Below, in pieces: positions 11,479-23,633 of a stretch of 64,000 nt of DNA. Position numbers and translations under genes: made by a program. The notes under the pieces were generated by a model. It worked only from the letters and a program-made list of their open reading frames with translations, had not been told where the DNA came from and made no database searches. Source of the stretch: Brachypterus glaber (lineage: Eukaryota; Arthropoda; Insecta; Coleoptera; Kateretidae). Position 1 is the first letter of the stretch. Each line of letters opens with the position of its first letter. The stretch lies in NCBI GenBank assembly GCA_958510825.1, contig OY294044.1, forward strand, positions 78,910,895 to 78,974,894, written 5' to 3'.

Positions 11479-12007
11479 GAGTGAGTTTTATTTATGTCCA
11501 CTCCTAAAACTAACAATTTTCATTCGATAAAAACGATTGGTGATTTTTATAACTTTACATTGGCTATACAATGACGGACTATTTGTTTCACTTCGGGTTT
11601 CGCCGGAAATAACCTCAATTTTTAATTTTCAAAATTTCGGAAAGCATTGTATTCGTGCAAAAATTAAAAAAAAAAATTTTGGGGTCGACGAATATGAATC
11701 TGATATTTTTTTTCTAATTTCACCCCCTGAGGGGTGGGGGTAATTTTCGTAAAAACTGGTATATTGGGGTTTTTGAGGTTGCTGAAAGTGAGTCTGATAA
11801 TAAAAAAATTCTAAATCCACCCCCTGAGAGGTGGGGGGTAGTTTTCGTGAAAATTGGTATATTGGGGTTTTTGAGATTGCTAAAAGTGTATCTGATTATA
11901 AAAAAATTCTAAAATATACAATGTAAAATTATAGAAATCACCAGTTTCGTTTTTATCGAATGAAAATTAATCTTAATTTTAAGGATGGGCGTAAATAAAA
12001 TCCACCC
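11479..12007. mobile_element. Inverted-repeat element with internal 97-bp direct repeat
   Basis: The ends mirror each other (GTTTTATTTATGTCCACTCC against GGATGGGCGTAAATAAAATC), as do inner arms containing CGATAAAAACGA. Two direct units begin CACCCCCTGAG(G/A)GGTGGGGG at 11721 and 11818. It sits about 140 bp upstream of the last Trpm exon. Confidence 0.65.
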
Positions 12008-13017
12008 GGTATAAAAAAAATGTGGGTATGTTATTTACGTGATCATAATTTCAAAGTTCAATAGTTTCAAAGTTAAAGAAGGCAAAATCATGACAAGCAC
12101 TGTATATTAAAGATTATTTTGTACAAATTCATACAGAGCACCAAGATTCAAGCATGGCCAGTGCCCTGGGGATTTCCACTGATTTTTAAGAAACCTTTAA
12201 TATCCTTATTTTTTATTTGCTAAGAAAACTTTTTATCATATTTATCATACGCATGCCGACTGATCTCTTTTAGAAGGTCGCAAATCTTCAGGTTTTTAGT
12301 TTATAAGTTAAGCAACAGTTTGTTAACCCATGCATTTTTTTTGTAAAAATATTGTATTTAATTTAATTAATACATGTTAAATATTGAAATGAGTGATAAA
12401 TCATTTTGCTTTTATAATAGTCAATAAAACATATTCGGTGGATGATCTAATATGAATTATTTTTTAAATATGTTTTAGATAGGTTATGTGACGTAATGCT
12501 GGTTGGCTGGGTCTGGCCCTGGACATACTATTACATAAAAGTATCCAAGTACCGATCATATTATAATTTTATGCATAAATAAAACGTCTAATTTGTAAAT
12601 TCCTTATGTTTATTGTTATTTTTATTCACATATCGTTTTGTTAGTTTTTACAGCAATAAAGGTGTATCTTGATTACTAATTTGAAAACAATAATGTCTTA
12701 ATTCCTTAAAGCTAGCATATAATAAGACGACCTTTTTAAAGACATCAGTCGATGTGTAACTTAGATCAGCTTAAGTAACTTAAGTTTATTTAAAGTAAGT
12801 TAAACAAAAAGACATAATAATATTGTATGTACATATTATGTATTTATGTAAATTATGTAATATATATGGTTCATAAAATTTATATTTAATATCAGGCCTT
12901 GGAAATGGTACATATTTTATGTAGGTGTTAGTACATATTTTTAATGTGGGTACATAAAAATTAAATTAAAAAAAAAACTTTTAATGTGGGTTGTTTGTTT
13001 CATTTTACGTAAGATAA
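12008..13017. other. Intron, nothing specific recognised
   Basis: AT-rich Trpm intron sequence without clear coding or repeat structure. Confidence 0.4.
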
Positions 13018-13050
13018 GCATTAGAGGGGGCGAAAAACAAAAAAAGTTTT

Positions 13051-13686
13051 AGGATTAAGATCTAATAGCAAAAAAAGTTGCAACACATTAGAAAAACTAG
13101 TTTAAAAAATATTGGTTTGGACTTTTTCATTCATTAAATAACTTAGGAACACAAAGCTTTTATTTTTCTATTAAAAGATACAACTTTTCAATACGATAAC
13201 TTGAGAACAGACAAAGATTTAAAGAATAGAAACAGGTTTTTAAGCTCAAAATTTGATTTAGATTTTTTTTTAATTGATGTCCCATAAGTGGGGCAAAAGG
13301 GAAAAATTATTTTTTTGCTTAGTTTTAAAGCTAGGTAGCTAGCTGTAAAAATGTTCATATTAATTTTTAGGATTAAGATCTAATAGCAAAAAAAAGTTGC
13401 AACACATTAGAAAAATTAGTTTAAAAAATATTGGTTTGGACTTTTTCATTCATTAAATAACTTAGGAACACAAAGCTTTTATTTTTCTCTTAAAAGATAC
13501 AACTTTTCAACACGATAACTTGAGAACAGACAAAGATTTAAAGAATTGAAACAGGTTTTTAAGCTCAAAATTTGATTTAGATTTTTTTTTTAATTGATGT
13601 CCCATAAGTGGGGCAAAAGGGAAAAAATTATTGTTTTGCTTAGTTTTAAAGCTAGGTAGCTAGCTGTAAAAATGTTCATATTAATT
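13051..13686. repeat. Direct duplication, 318-bp unit
   Basis: AGGATTAAGATCTAATAGCA begins at 13051 and again at 13369. The two units are nearly identical, so the duplication is recent compared with the divergence from the right arm of the palindrome. Confidence 0.85.
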
Positions 13687-13914
13687 TTTTGTGTAAATAT
13701 TACCGTTTTCGAGATATTTAATAACATAAATAAAAAAATAAAATGTTATTTTATTGGTTACGTAACAAATTTTAATTATTAAGAATAATGAAAAATAATA
13801 GACCAAAAGATGCCACAAGGGTTCAAAAATAATGTACATTATAATTACCGTTTTTAAAGTATAGAGAAGGGCAAAAAGAAAGCAAAATCTAGTAAATATT
13901 TAAAACAGCACTAT

Positions 13915-14350
13915 ACAGTGCGTAAATTAAGTTTGGAATCACCCGATTAACTTTTCAGTTACAAGTTAAAAAAAAAACGCTCGGACATGTCGATTTTTAT
14001 TTTTAATTTTGCAAATTCTGCTGTAAAAAAAGTTATTAAAATTTTCACCCCCTTGCACCCTCCGATCACAACTTTTTTTTTTTCAAATAAAAACCTACCC
14101 CTAGTGACACATCGTTAGAAAGGTAATTTAATAAGCTTTCTAACGGTGTATGATAAAGTTTAATTTGACAAAGGGCTTATAAAAAATGGGTGGCTATTTG
14201 AAAAAAAAAATGGAATGGGTGGGTGAAAGGACGTAAAAATTGTGATAACTTTTTTTACACAAAAATTTGTAAAGCTAAAAATCAAAATCGACCTGTCTGA
14301 GCGTTTTTTTTTAGTTAATCGGATGATTCCAGCCTTAAATTACGCACCGT
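13915..14350. mobile_element. Nested ACAGTGCG inverted-repeat element
   Basis: ACAGTGCGTAAATTAAG on the left mirrors AAATTACGCACCGT on the right, flanked by TA. It sits near the centre of the larger palindrome. The ends are like those of Tc1/mariner-type small elements; there is no transposase. Confidence 0.6.
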
Positions 14351-14912
14351 ATAGTGCTGTTTTAAATATTTACTAGATTTTGCTTTCTTTTTGCTAATTT
14401 AGCTATATTTCAAAAATCGTAATTATAGGGTTCATTATTTTTTTAGGTGAAGACTCTTGAACCCTTCCACCATCTTTTGGTCTATTATTTTCCATTATTA
14501 TTGATAATTAAAACTTGGTACGTAACCAATACAAAAAATAAATATAAACATTTTTGAAGGGCATAAAAAGACCTCTTTATTAATATATAACTTTAAAACA
14601 AAGCAAGTTATTGCAAAAAAAAATAATTTTGGCCCTTTTGTCCCATAAACATCAACTTTTTTCAAAAAAAAATCTAAAGCAAATTTTGATTTTAAAAACC
14701 TGTGTTTCAATTTTTAAGTCTTTGTCTTAAACCGTTTTCAAGTTATCGTTTTAAGAGAAAAATAAAAGATTTGTGTTTTTTGCGCTCCTAAATTATTCAA
14801 TGAATTTCGACCAATATTTATTTAAACGTGTTTTTCTAATGTGTTACAACTTTTTTTTGCTATTAGATCTTAATCCGAAAAAATTTTTGTTTTTCGCCCC
14901 CCTCTAATAAGC

Positions 14913-15356
14913 ATATATGCTTGGCTCACACAACTATAATTAAGTACATAATGTGTACTAAATATTATTTACTTAATGTGTACTAAATATTATTTAAATA
15001 TGAACTAAATATTATTTTTTTCGAAAATTATATATTACATATTTTTGTCAGCTCAAATTTTTCCGATGCCTGACATATGTAAAATTTACTGAAACTACAT
15101 GAATATTTATTGTATTATGTAATATGTATAGAATCTTTCTGAAATTACAGTGTCGGTCATGGCCAAACCTAAGATGAAAACCGAATCGGTAAAAAAAACG
15201 ATCTATGGCTATAGATACAAGTAGTTAAACATAAATTTATTGTTCAAAAAGAATTAAAAATTCTTAAAAAAAAATAAGCTATTGAATATTACAACCAAAA
15301 AATGCTACTTATCCAGAATAAAACGAAATTTTACATGCTAATGACAAAATAAATAT
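14913..15356. other. Intron, nothing specific recognised
   Basis: AT-rich, with a short direct repeat of TGTACTAAATATTATTTA near 14955-14995. Confidence 0.4.
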
Positions 15357-17210
15357 ACAGTGTTATTCAGAAATAGGGTCATTAAAAAAAAAGGAAAATG
15401 TTCCAGAAATCTATATCAAGAGTTAATTTTTTTTTTAAAAATATCCAATTTAAAAACTCCTTACCCGAGCTACTCGTGACGTGGTGGTGTTACCTTGCTT
15501 TCCTATCTCGCTTTCAAGGTTTTCTATCTCGCTTAAAGCGAGTCGCTTTTCAGGTTGTCAAAGAACAATGCTAAAAATAGGCCGTTTTTGGCACCTCCGT
15601 GCAAACGTATGAAACATATCAATTGCTATAGATTTGGACATGCTGAACACGATTCTGGCCTTTAAAATTACAGAGACGGTGTGGAGACTGTTTTTTTTTC
15701 GTAAAAAGGTAAAAAAAATGTAATATTATTATAATATACTAATTTTACTTGCATCGTTAGCTCAGAATTGACCTATTTTAACCTTTTTACGAAAAACAGT
15801 CTTCCACGCAGTTTTTGTCACTTTTGAGAACAGAATCGTGTTCAGCGTGCCCAAATCTATATAAAATATATTTTTTTACACCTGGCATCGTTAGCTCAAA
15901 ATCGACCTAATTTTACCTTTTTACGAAAAAAAAAAAAACAGTCTTCCACACCGTTTCTGTAATTTTAAAGGTCATAATCGTTTTCAGCTAAAATCTATAG
16001 GAATTGATGTTTCATACGTTTGCATGGAGGGGAGCCAAATACAGCCTATTTTCAACATTGTTTTTTTCCACGATTGAAAAACAATTTAATTTTTACTGAT
16101 TTTAGAGCTGGTGTTAATCATTGTTTTATTATAATAAATACTAAAAAAAACGTTTAATTCAAGTCAATTAACAACAATCATCGAATTAATTAAAAAAAAA
16201 AATCAACACCTTTTAACTAGAAAATGACACAAAATACCTCACTGATTTAATCACATTCACTTTAATAAAACATTATTAATTACAAAATCACATTATAAAT
16301 TAAACAAATGCACGAGGGTTGGTAAAATGTTTATACACTTCGTTTACAAATAATTTATTAAAAACATGTCGCGGCCATGGAACTATTTAAGGCTGTCTTT
16401 GTTCAAAATTTGAAGAGAACAGATTCAGTATCTCGGGCCTGCGTGATATGTTTTCGATTTTTTACCGATAAGAGGTTTTTATACAAAATTTCACGAGTAT
16501 ATTTGTTACGGTTGTCATTTAAATAAAAATCACACGCTGAATTTTGACAAAATAACATTTAAGGCTGTTATTGTTCAAAATTTGAAGAGAACAGATTCAG
16601 TATCTCGGGCCTGCGTGATATGTTTTCGATTTTTTACCGATAAGAGGTTTTTATACAAAATTTCACGAGTATATTTGTTACGGTTGTCATTTAAATGAAA
16701 ATCACACGCTGAATTTTGACAAAATAAAGGTTTCTGTTTGTAAAAATGTGAAGTAATCGGGTGTTATTAATGGTACTTAAGTACAATTGTAATAAAAGGT
16801 GATGTGATGTAACGTGAGGACTAAAAGTTTTTAAGTGAGTTAAAAAAGCTCATATCTTAAAAATTTTGTAGTTTTTTGGATACCTAAATGTACAATCATG
16901 GACAAATAAATATCCATTTAATTTTTGTGCAAAAGACGCACGATTTCTAAAATCATGAAAAAGTACCTGGCCCTTTTTTTATAATTAAATAATCGGCCAA
17001 TATTAATAGCAGAATCATTCTGCCAGAATGTTTCTTCAGTTTTTGAATTAGAAATAAATCTTATAAACGAAATTAATTAATTTGGCAACAGCGCTGTTTA
17101 TTAATTTCTAGCTAGTGGCGAACTCATTTTAGAAGTGTTTTCTTAAAAAAAAAATAGGCTCTTAAACTACTGCATATATTTTAAATTACCCTATTTCTGA
17201 ACAACCCTGT
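15357..17210. mobile_element. ACAGTGTTATTCAGAAATAGGGT-end element with nested repeats
   Basis: The left end ..TATTCAGAAATAGGGT mirrors the right end ACCCTATTTCTGAACAACCC. A nested palindrome (about 15560-16065) has arms with GTATGAAACATATCAATTGC against GGAATTGATGTTTCATAC, and there is an internal tandem repeat. The same end sequence occurs in 19128-19693. Confidence 0.65.
16388..16731. repeat. 172-bp unit, two tandem copies
   Basis: TTTGAAGAGAACAGATTCAG starts at 16410 and again at 16582. The copies are nearly identical through CACACGCTGAATTTTGACAA. Confidence 0.85.
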
Positions 17211-17268
17211 ATGTCCAATCAAACGGATTCCTAAGAAAAAAAGGTTGACATATGACTATAATAATTAC

Positions 17269-17426
17269 CATAATTCTTTGATGTATCCTTTTTAACAGAA
17301 CTCGACCTCAACAGTCGATTGGGCAGAGAATTAACTTTAAACTCCCTGGCCTCGGTCACCACACTTAGAAACGCGGGGCTCACTTTTGCTGGCATGTCTT
17401 TATTGCAGTCTTCTTCTTCCTCGTAC
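17269..17426 (-). CDS. Trpm: Trpm C-terminal exon (acidic, EEEED)
   Basis: The acceptor TTTATCACTAG is followed by G|TAC GAG GAA, completing the Arg codon left by the upstream exon. It encodes RYEEEEDCNKDMPAKVS, then LSVVTEAREFKVNSLPNRLL and SSSVKKDTSKNY, and ends at G|GTAATT in the phase required by the exon at 11337. If that weak donor is not used, the frame runs 12 more codons to a stop at 17233-17231, giving a shorter protein ending STFFS. The inverted-repeat element at 17461-17580 lies only 34 bases upstream of the acceptor. Confidence 0.65.
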
Positions 17427-17460
17427 CTAGTGATAAAAATATCAATAGATAAGAGGTTTG

Positions 17461-17580
17461 TTTTGGTTCTCGAAAATCGCAGTTCTGGTTCGGAACGGGC
17501 GCAGTCGCGACTGAGCGTTTCCCAGTTACAACTGCGACGGTTACGAATCCGTTCAGAACTGAGATTTTCGAGAACCAAAA
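17461..17580. mobile_element. 120-bp palindromic element
   Basis: TTTTGGTTCTCGAAAATCGC at the left mirrors GATTTTCGAGAACCAAAA at the right. A relative lies at 28091-28216. It ends 34 bases from the splice acceptor of the neighbouring Trpm exon, so it forms the upstream border of the branch-point region. Confidence 0.8.
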
Positions 17581-17971
17581 AAATCCTAAGAATTAATAGG
17601 TCGTATCTTTTTTTCCAAGGAAAAAAAATTAAACAAATAAAAAAATAAACTTTTCGAAAAAAATTATTTTTTTTATGAAAAAGGACAATTTAAAAAAAAA
17701 AATTAAACAAAAATTTTCAATTCTTTTTTTCTTTTTTCAAAAAAACAAAAAAATTTGATCAAAAAATTGAAAAAGATACATAACTTTTTTTTGGGGGTAT
17801 TACTTTCAAAAACAATAAGGATTTTCCCCTCATAGAACTTGATTTTTCTGAAATTTCAAGTAGATCAGATTATTCGTTCTTCAGTTACCGTGTTCACAAA
17901 ACGGAAATTTTCAAAAAATCAATACTGTTATTGCTGCAGCAAAAAACTTTTTTTTTAATGTCTAGTTGTAC

Positions 17972-18095
17972 CTTCGTTGTATGAGGTTTTCCATTAACAT
18001 ATAGTCGCACTCTTCTGCGCTGCGGAGATGCTCCTTTTCGAAGTTGATCGCTATCTCAGGGTTGGACATCTCGGAGGCATTGCGTTTGCGATTGG
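17972..18095 (-). CDS. Trpm: Trpm C-terminal exon (NRKRNASEMSN..LIQRR)
   Basis: The acceptor TTTTATTAG is followed by CC|AAT, completing Ala with the G left at 22185. It encodes NRKRNASEMSNPEIAINFEK, then EHLRSAEECDYMLMENLIQ and RR. The donor CGAAG|GTACAAC is weak; reading through adds Tyr-Asn and a stop (17964-17962). Splicing to the exon at 17426 instead gives Arg-Tyr-Glu-Glu, so both outcomes begin RRY. The helical, charged sequence has no named domain. Confidence 0.75.
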
Positions 18096-18170
18096 CTAAT
18101 AAAAGTTAAACATTAAGTTTATGGGCATTTTAATGAAAAATTGTTAACCTATTATAGGCGTATAATACGC

Positions 18171-18459
18171 CAGAGTTGGGCAGCGACTACTTCATAATTA
18201 CAGTAAAATTACTTACGTACTGAATATCTTTTGATTAATTAATAATTAAAAAAGTTTAAATATATCTACATATAACATAAAGAGTAACATTAAATTAAGT
18301 CCAAACGAAACACAAAAGTAATTGCCAAAAAGTACCATTTATGCTATTTTTTAAATGTTTATGTATTAAATTAAATTAGTGTATTAGTTAAAAAATAATA
18401 ATTAGATACATAAAAAGTAGTTGCACCGCAGTGCTAAAGTAACCGTTGCCCGACTCTGC
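18171..18459. mobile_element. CAGAGTTGGGCA-end element
   Basis: CAGAGTTGGGCAGCGACTAC on the left mirrors ..GTTGCCCGACTCTG on the right, with inner matches GTAGTTGC and TACTTT. The CAGAGTTGGG-type terminus is common in hAT-like small elements (family resemblance only). Confidence 0.65.
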
Positions 18460-18744
18460 TACACGCTTAGCTGGATTTAACTTAAACTTAAAAAAAGTGC
18501 TCTAAATTTTTAAATTTAAGTTTCTTTTTTGGTTTCTAAAATGGCTTACGATTACTTTAGGACCAAATTAAAAAAATATCACTTTTTGAGAAAAATTATT
18601 CATTCACAGCGATTTTGGTACTTTTCTTTCATATTTGGTTTTAAAATAACCGTAAGCCACGTTAGAACAAAAAAAATAAATCTGAAAATTGAGGGCACTT
18701 TTGTGTTAAATAAAGTTAATTTCAGTTAGGCGTGCCTTAAATAT

Positions 18745-18935
18745 GATCTACAGAGTGCCCTACAATGTATACACTTTATATTACATTCGAAAGGAAGTAT
18801 TTTAAAACAAATGAAATAGGGGATGGGGACACAATTTATTATTCCTTACAGAGTAACTAAAACTCGTTCTCATTCAAGATTATTTAAAAAAAATACAATA
18901 ACCGAAATGTAGGCTGTGTAGGGCACACTGTAGAT
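18745..18935. mobile_element. Short inverted-repeat element
   Basis: ATCTACAGAGTGCCCTACA mirrors TGTAGGGCACACTGTAGAT. Confidence 0.75.
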
Positions 18936-19127
18936 ATATGTCAAACTACTAAAGCTGAAACAGTAATATAGGTCATTTTCAAACGTAGTAGATCTGGATT
19001 ATATGAGTATGACTGATTGATTTTTTATTACTTAATATGCATAAAAAAGTCAATTATAGGGTGAACGTAATTTATGTAGTTTGATCAAACTATAAATTCG
19101 TTGCGCAGAATGTTGGGTCACCCTATA

Positions 19128-19693
19128 TTAGACTTTATTCAAAAATATGGTCATTAATTTTAAGGGGCGATTCTACAAAGGAAAATATAAAAAAGTTCCT
19201 ATAAATATGTCTACAAATGCGTCGTAAGGGAGCTAAGCCTCTTTAAAAGTGACTAAAACAATCGGTTTTTATTTAATAACCCTTTGAGGTACAGCAACGA
19301 GGTTTTGAATGTGAACTAACCCTAAAAGGCCTATCTTCGTATTTTATTTTCATGTACTTATTTCAACCAGGGGCTTGCGAAACAGGGGGCTTTATCAAAA
19401 ATTCTAATCCTACAGTGTTGCAACAAGAGTACCTTTTTTATGTATTTTAACCTGAGGAATCATATTCCAATACAAACAAAATTGGGACAACAAACTGTTT
19501 CGCACGCCCCTGGTTAAAATAAGTATATAAAAATAACACATGAAGATGGGCCTTAATAGAATTAGTTCACATGCACTTTCAAAAGGGTTTAGCTCCCATT
19601 CGACGCATTTTATACATGTTTATAGGTTTTTTTTATATTTTCCTGTGTAAAATCACCCCTTAATTACCCTATTTCTGAATAACCTTGTACATT
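19128..19693. mobile_element. Palindromic element related to 15357-17210
   Basis: The arms match over about 200 bp: left GGGCGATTCTACAAAGGAAA against right TTTTCCTGTGTAAAATCACCC, and GCGTCGTAAGGGAGCTAA against TTAGCTCCCATTCGACGC. The right end carries CCCTATTTCTGAATAACC. Confidence 0.75.
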
Positions 19694-19761
19694 AACCATT
19701 AGGAGCACACTTTTTGTCTCTTTATTAAAAATACAAAAAGTTGTTTACTGATGCTTAATAT

Positions 19762-20408
19762 ACAGTGCGTGTCAAAAGTCCGCCCCCTTTAACTTTTGAA
19801 CAGCTAAGGACATCAACTGGAAAATTTGAATACGTAAATAACATAACCCAAATAATTTGTTGGTATATATTTGGTATGTTTAGAGGACGCCATGAAAGCA
19901 AGGGGGCAAGGAAGGTATTTTTTTTAGTGGAAAGGGAGTCGGAAATTTCATAAAACTCTTTATTCAACCATATATATTTTTGTTTTTATTTTTTTTGAGG
20001 GGGTTAAAAAAATAAAAAGGCACATTTTTGTCAAAATTTCTTAAAAAAAATCAAACAATTTTTGTTTAAAAATTAATTTCATGATACATAAACGTAAATT
20101 ATACTTTTTAAATAATTTTAAATGATACAAATAAAAAAAATAAAGAAAATCGCGTTTTTTAACAAAAAATTAAAATTTCAACACAATAAAAAAAATAATA
20201 AATTAAAAACTAAATCGTCATGAAGCAAATTTAATAAGCTTTAAAATTATGTATCACCCGACCCCCTTTCCATTAAAAAAAAATATTTTCCTTTGCACGC
20301 CTGCCTGCATTGTAACCCCTAAAAATATTATATACCAAAAAATAATTTCAAGTTACCTTAAGTAGGTAAAAGTTAAAGTGGGAGTGGACTTTGGACTTTT
20401 GCACTGTA
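19762..20408. mobile_element. ACAGTGC-end element
   Basis: ACAGTGCGTGTCAAAAGTCC on the left mirrors GGACTTTTGCACTGT on the right, with TA on both sides, as for Tc1/mariner-like non-autonomous elements. An AT-rich interior contains no transposase. Confidence 0.7.
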
Positions 20409-20446
20409 TATTAAAAATATAAAAAAAATATCTTGATGGTTAATAT

Positions 20447-20990
20447 ACAGGGTGTTCCAAAACTCACGTAGAAAATTTTTAGAGATGATTCTACATACAA
20501 AAATATAAAAAAAGTTCCTATAAAGGTTTGTCCGAAAACGAGCCCTAAGGGAGCTACGGCCCTTCTAATAAGAGTGCCCCTAAAAAAGAGTTTTTATTTA
20601 ATATGTTTAACACCTTATTAACCACAGTAACGAATTTTTGAACATGCCTTAGCATTGATGAGGGCTATCATTTTATGTAATTTTTATTAACTTTTTTATC
20701 TGTATTTTTTTGACATTTGTCCCCATTTTGCACGTCCCTGGTTAAAATTAAAAAATAAAAATTACATAAAATGATAGCCTTTATCAATGCTAAGGCATGT
20801 AAAAAAATCGTTACTGTGGTTAATAAGGTAAAAGACATATTAAATAAAAACTCTTTTTTAGGGGCACACTTAGAAAGGCCGTAGCCCTTAGAGCTCATTT
20901 CCGGACCAACCTTTATAGGAACCTTTTTTCTTATTTTTGTATGTAGAATCACCTTTAAAATTTCTTTACGCGAGTTCTGGAACACCCTGT
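20447..20990. mobile_element. ACAGGGTG-family palindromic element
   Basis: ACAGGGTGTTCCAAAACTC mirrors GAGTTCTGGAACACCCTGT, flanked by TA. The arms include GAGCCCTAAGGGAGCTACGG and its mirror. Relatives: 55011-56034 and 50770-51327. Confidence 0.85.
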
Positions 20991-21208
20991 ATATTATAAA
21001 ATACAACACCTAAATGTATAATCTTTTTTTATTCATACTCAAAAGTGAGAAAATTTTGAAAATGACCCATATTCATACAGCAAGTGTAAATGAGATCTAG
21101 GATAATAAAATCACATCGTTGCAACTCCCTGCGCGCTCTGACGAACGCGAAATGAGGCTCAGTTACTGAGCTATTCAGTTGGCCAGCATCACAGGATACT
21201 TCCCACGC

Positions 21209-21340
21209 CAGGGGCGGATTTATTTAATTTTAAGGGGGGGCATCCACAAGGAAAAAAACTGGGCATTGCGCATTCACCAAAAATATAATTTTGAAGGTAT
21301 TTCTATGCTAATATATGTCCCCCCCCTAAATCCGCCACTG
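21209..21340. mobile_element. CAGKGGCGGATTTA-end short element
   Basis: CAGGGGCGGATTTATT mirrors TAAATCCGCCACTG, with a G-run and C-run just inside. This terminus is common in hAT-like elements. No matching target duplication was seen. Confidence 0.7.
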
Positions 21341-21474
21341 TTTATAGCTCTAGTACACATTCCTATGGGAGATCTCATGTACACGCACTTAAAGGTGAAG
21401 AACTATAAAAATTCAATAACATAATTTTGTTATAAAAAAACCCTGCTTAAAAAACTAACCGAAAATTATAATGG

Positions 21475-21601
21475 CCGGTTTAACTAGGAAAATTAATTAT
21501 CACCTCACTGCGCATGCTTAGTGATTAGGTATATTATATTTACACACTTAACATGCCAGTGCGCATGTCATTAATTTTCCCTGTTAGTTCCGTTAAATTG
21601 G
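21475..21601. mobile_element. Short palindromic element
   Basis: GGTTTAACTAGGAAAATTAA mirrors TTAATTTTCCCTGTTAGTTC, and inner CACTGCGCATGC mirrors GCCAGTGCGCATG. Confidence 0.7.
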
Positions 21602-21665
21602 AGCATAATCCCACAAAAAATCAGTCGAGAAAACTAAAGACAGTTCGCATACGTGATGCATATAA

Positions 21666-21922
21666 TATTTTTTCTACTACCTAAAGCTAGCAAATCCACA
21701 TAGTAGTTAAAAATATAGTTACAAAAATATTTTGACATAGCTGTCAGTTGACAAAAGAGTCTTTTTAGTTTTTTTTTTCATTATTGACCGTGGTCTATAA
21801 ACAATGCCTAATAACGGTCAATAATAAATGAATTCACTCATTTTACTGGTTGTCAAGATAAACAATCACTGAAAACGGCTTACAATATATAAGCTAGCAC
21901 CTAATTAGGTAGTAGAAAAAAT
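21666..21922. mobile_element. Inverted-repeat element
   Basis: ATTTTTTCTACTACCTAAAG and CTAGC at the left mirror GCTAGC..TAGGTAGTAGAAAAAAT at the right. Confidence 0.65.
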
Positions 21923-22184
21923 TAAATAATTTTTTTACCCTCGTAGTCAGAGTTGTCTTGATTTAGCTCCCGTTTAAATTTGCGCTATTAAATTTAACTT
22001 TAAAGTTTAATTTTAGTTGTTTTATATAATTTTCAGTTCATTATTTAAGCGGCCAAGATTTTTTAATGAATAGACTTCATGTTTTTTATGTAAAAACAGG
22101 ATTTGTGTATTATGAAAAATAATATAAACGAAAAATAATGAAAGGTAATCTGTAAAAAATAATAAAGTCAAATTAAGCCCTAAC

Positions 22185-22244
22185 CTTCCAAATAAGGATC
22201 GTTATAAAGTGCTGTTAGAAACGTTCGTTTTTGCCCTTGGTGAT
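22185..22244 (-). CDS. Trpm: Trpm 60-bp exon
   Basis: The acceptor TTATTTTAG and donor G|GTTAGG bound 60 bases whose only frame compatible with both neighbours is open: (Y)HQGQKRTFLTALYNDPYLE(G). Phase is kept on both sides (T|AT and G|CC). The donor GTTAGG is weak and the length is a multiple of three, so the exon could be skipped without a frameshift. Confidence 0.65.
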
Positions 22245-23034
22245 CTAAAATAAATAAAATTAAAACAAAAAGCGTAAGAGATTGGTTAGATTTTTTTTTG
22301 GGTTGATATTAAAATAAAACCAAACCGAATAAGTATTATTATTAAAAAAAAAAAACTTAAATGTTATAAAGCTGTGCTCTCAATAACCCTTTTCGTATAA
22401 GTGTATTTTGTGTGAGTGTAGTGTGATTTGTGTATAATTTACGGTAAAAACTCAAGATCCAATTAGCCTTCTCACTAGTTAGAATGTCTAAAGACTTCGC
22501 GTGTGCCAACGCAACGCGTTAACACCTGTAAAGTTAGCCCTTTCTATCCATCCCTCACCCTCCTCTAAAAAACTTGTGAAATTTACATAATTTAAAAAAA
22601 AAAATGTTTTAAACTACGGCAAATATCAAAGAAAAATTCGTGCATTTTTTCTATTTGTAGCATTATACATATAAAAGCTCATAATCACACGCATTTGCAT
22701 AAGCACAAGCAAATTTGTTTTTTTTTCTTGGGTTTGCAACAGAGCAAACGAACATCGCTTATTTTTTTCTTTTTTATTAAATTTATGCCAAGAAACATAC
22801 AAAAATCACGTTTATTATAGTTTCGCCAACCGTTGAAAAAAAAAAAAATTTTCAGCAAATGCATATTTTTGTCTTTTTTTGTAAAAACACTCAAGTAGAA
22901 AAAATAATATAAAATTGTCGTTTCATTGGCGCACTTTAAAGCTTAGACGCGTGCGCTAAAAAAGTCTATAATGAAACTAGTATTTTAATATGCTATTATA
23001 ATAGTAAATTAAAATACTAATGTATAATATAGCT
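22245..23034. other. Intron, nothing specific recognised
   Basis: AT-rich. A small palindrome, AGTATTTTAATATGCTATT with its mirror, lies near 22978-23020. Confidence 0.4.
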
Positions 23035-23349
23035 ATTTTCCTAACAACTGCGGAAAGAGGCCCTTTTCCGCACTTGATTCCATTTGCCTGAACTACGCGT
23101 AGTTCAGGCAGGCAATCGAGTGCGGAAAAGCCTCTTTACGCATGCGTTAGGAACAATACTTTTCCTACGAGCAGGGTTAAAATAAAATATACGTTTATAT
23201 TTTATCAAATCTTATTTTTATAATCTTTCAAGAAGGAAATCAAATATAACAAGAATAGCACTACGCAATTAAGAAATTAAACAATATTAATGCGTGCGGA
23301 AAAAGCTTTCTTTCCACATGCTTTCTTTCCGCACGCTCGTAGGAAAATT
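23035..23349. repeat. Two adjacent hairpins, GTGCGGAAAAG family
   Basis: 23035-23156 is a long hairpin: CTAACAACTGCGGAAAGAGG mirrors CCTCTTTACGCATGCGTTAG around GAACTACGCGTAGTTC. 23161-23349 has ends TTTTCCTACGAGC and GCTCGTAGGAAAA and again carries GTGCGGAAA motifs. Confidence 0.75.
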
Positions 23350-23633
23350 ATCATACGTTAGAAGTTCTAACTTAGTTCTAAATCACAAAGCAAAGTACAG
23401 ATACTCCATGAGTATTACCATGGAGACTTCGCGTTTTAAAAAACTAGTAAGAATGGATAATTTAACTAACTAGTAAGAATGGCAAATTATGGATTTCGGA
23501 TTTTTATAGTAGTGTATAAAATGTTCCACTTGATTTCAAAAATATAGAAATCTTTAAAAGTATCACAAATTGGTACTTTTTTTGCATCAAAGATATTATT
23601 GAGGATTTATTTTTAAATGAGTTATATTTTAAG

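Larger units (their letters stand above)
13018..14912. mobile_element. Large palindromic element of 1.9 kb
   Basis: The left end (TTAGAGGGGGCGAAAAACAA) mirrors the right end near 14893-14912. Long arms match through the AAGATCTAATAGCAAAAAA segment and on towards the centre. The left arm is tandemly duplicated and the centre is occupied by another element. Confidence 0.7.

Noticed and set aside
17319..17648. 109-codon + strand ORF
   Set aside because: Antisense to the Trpm EEEED exon and to the adjoining MITE.
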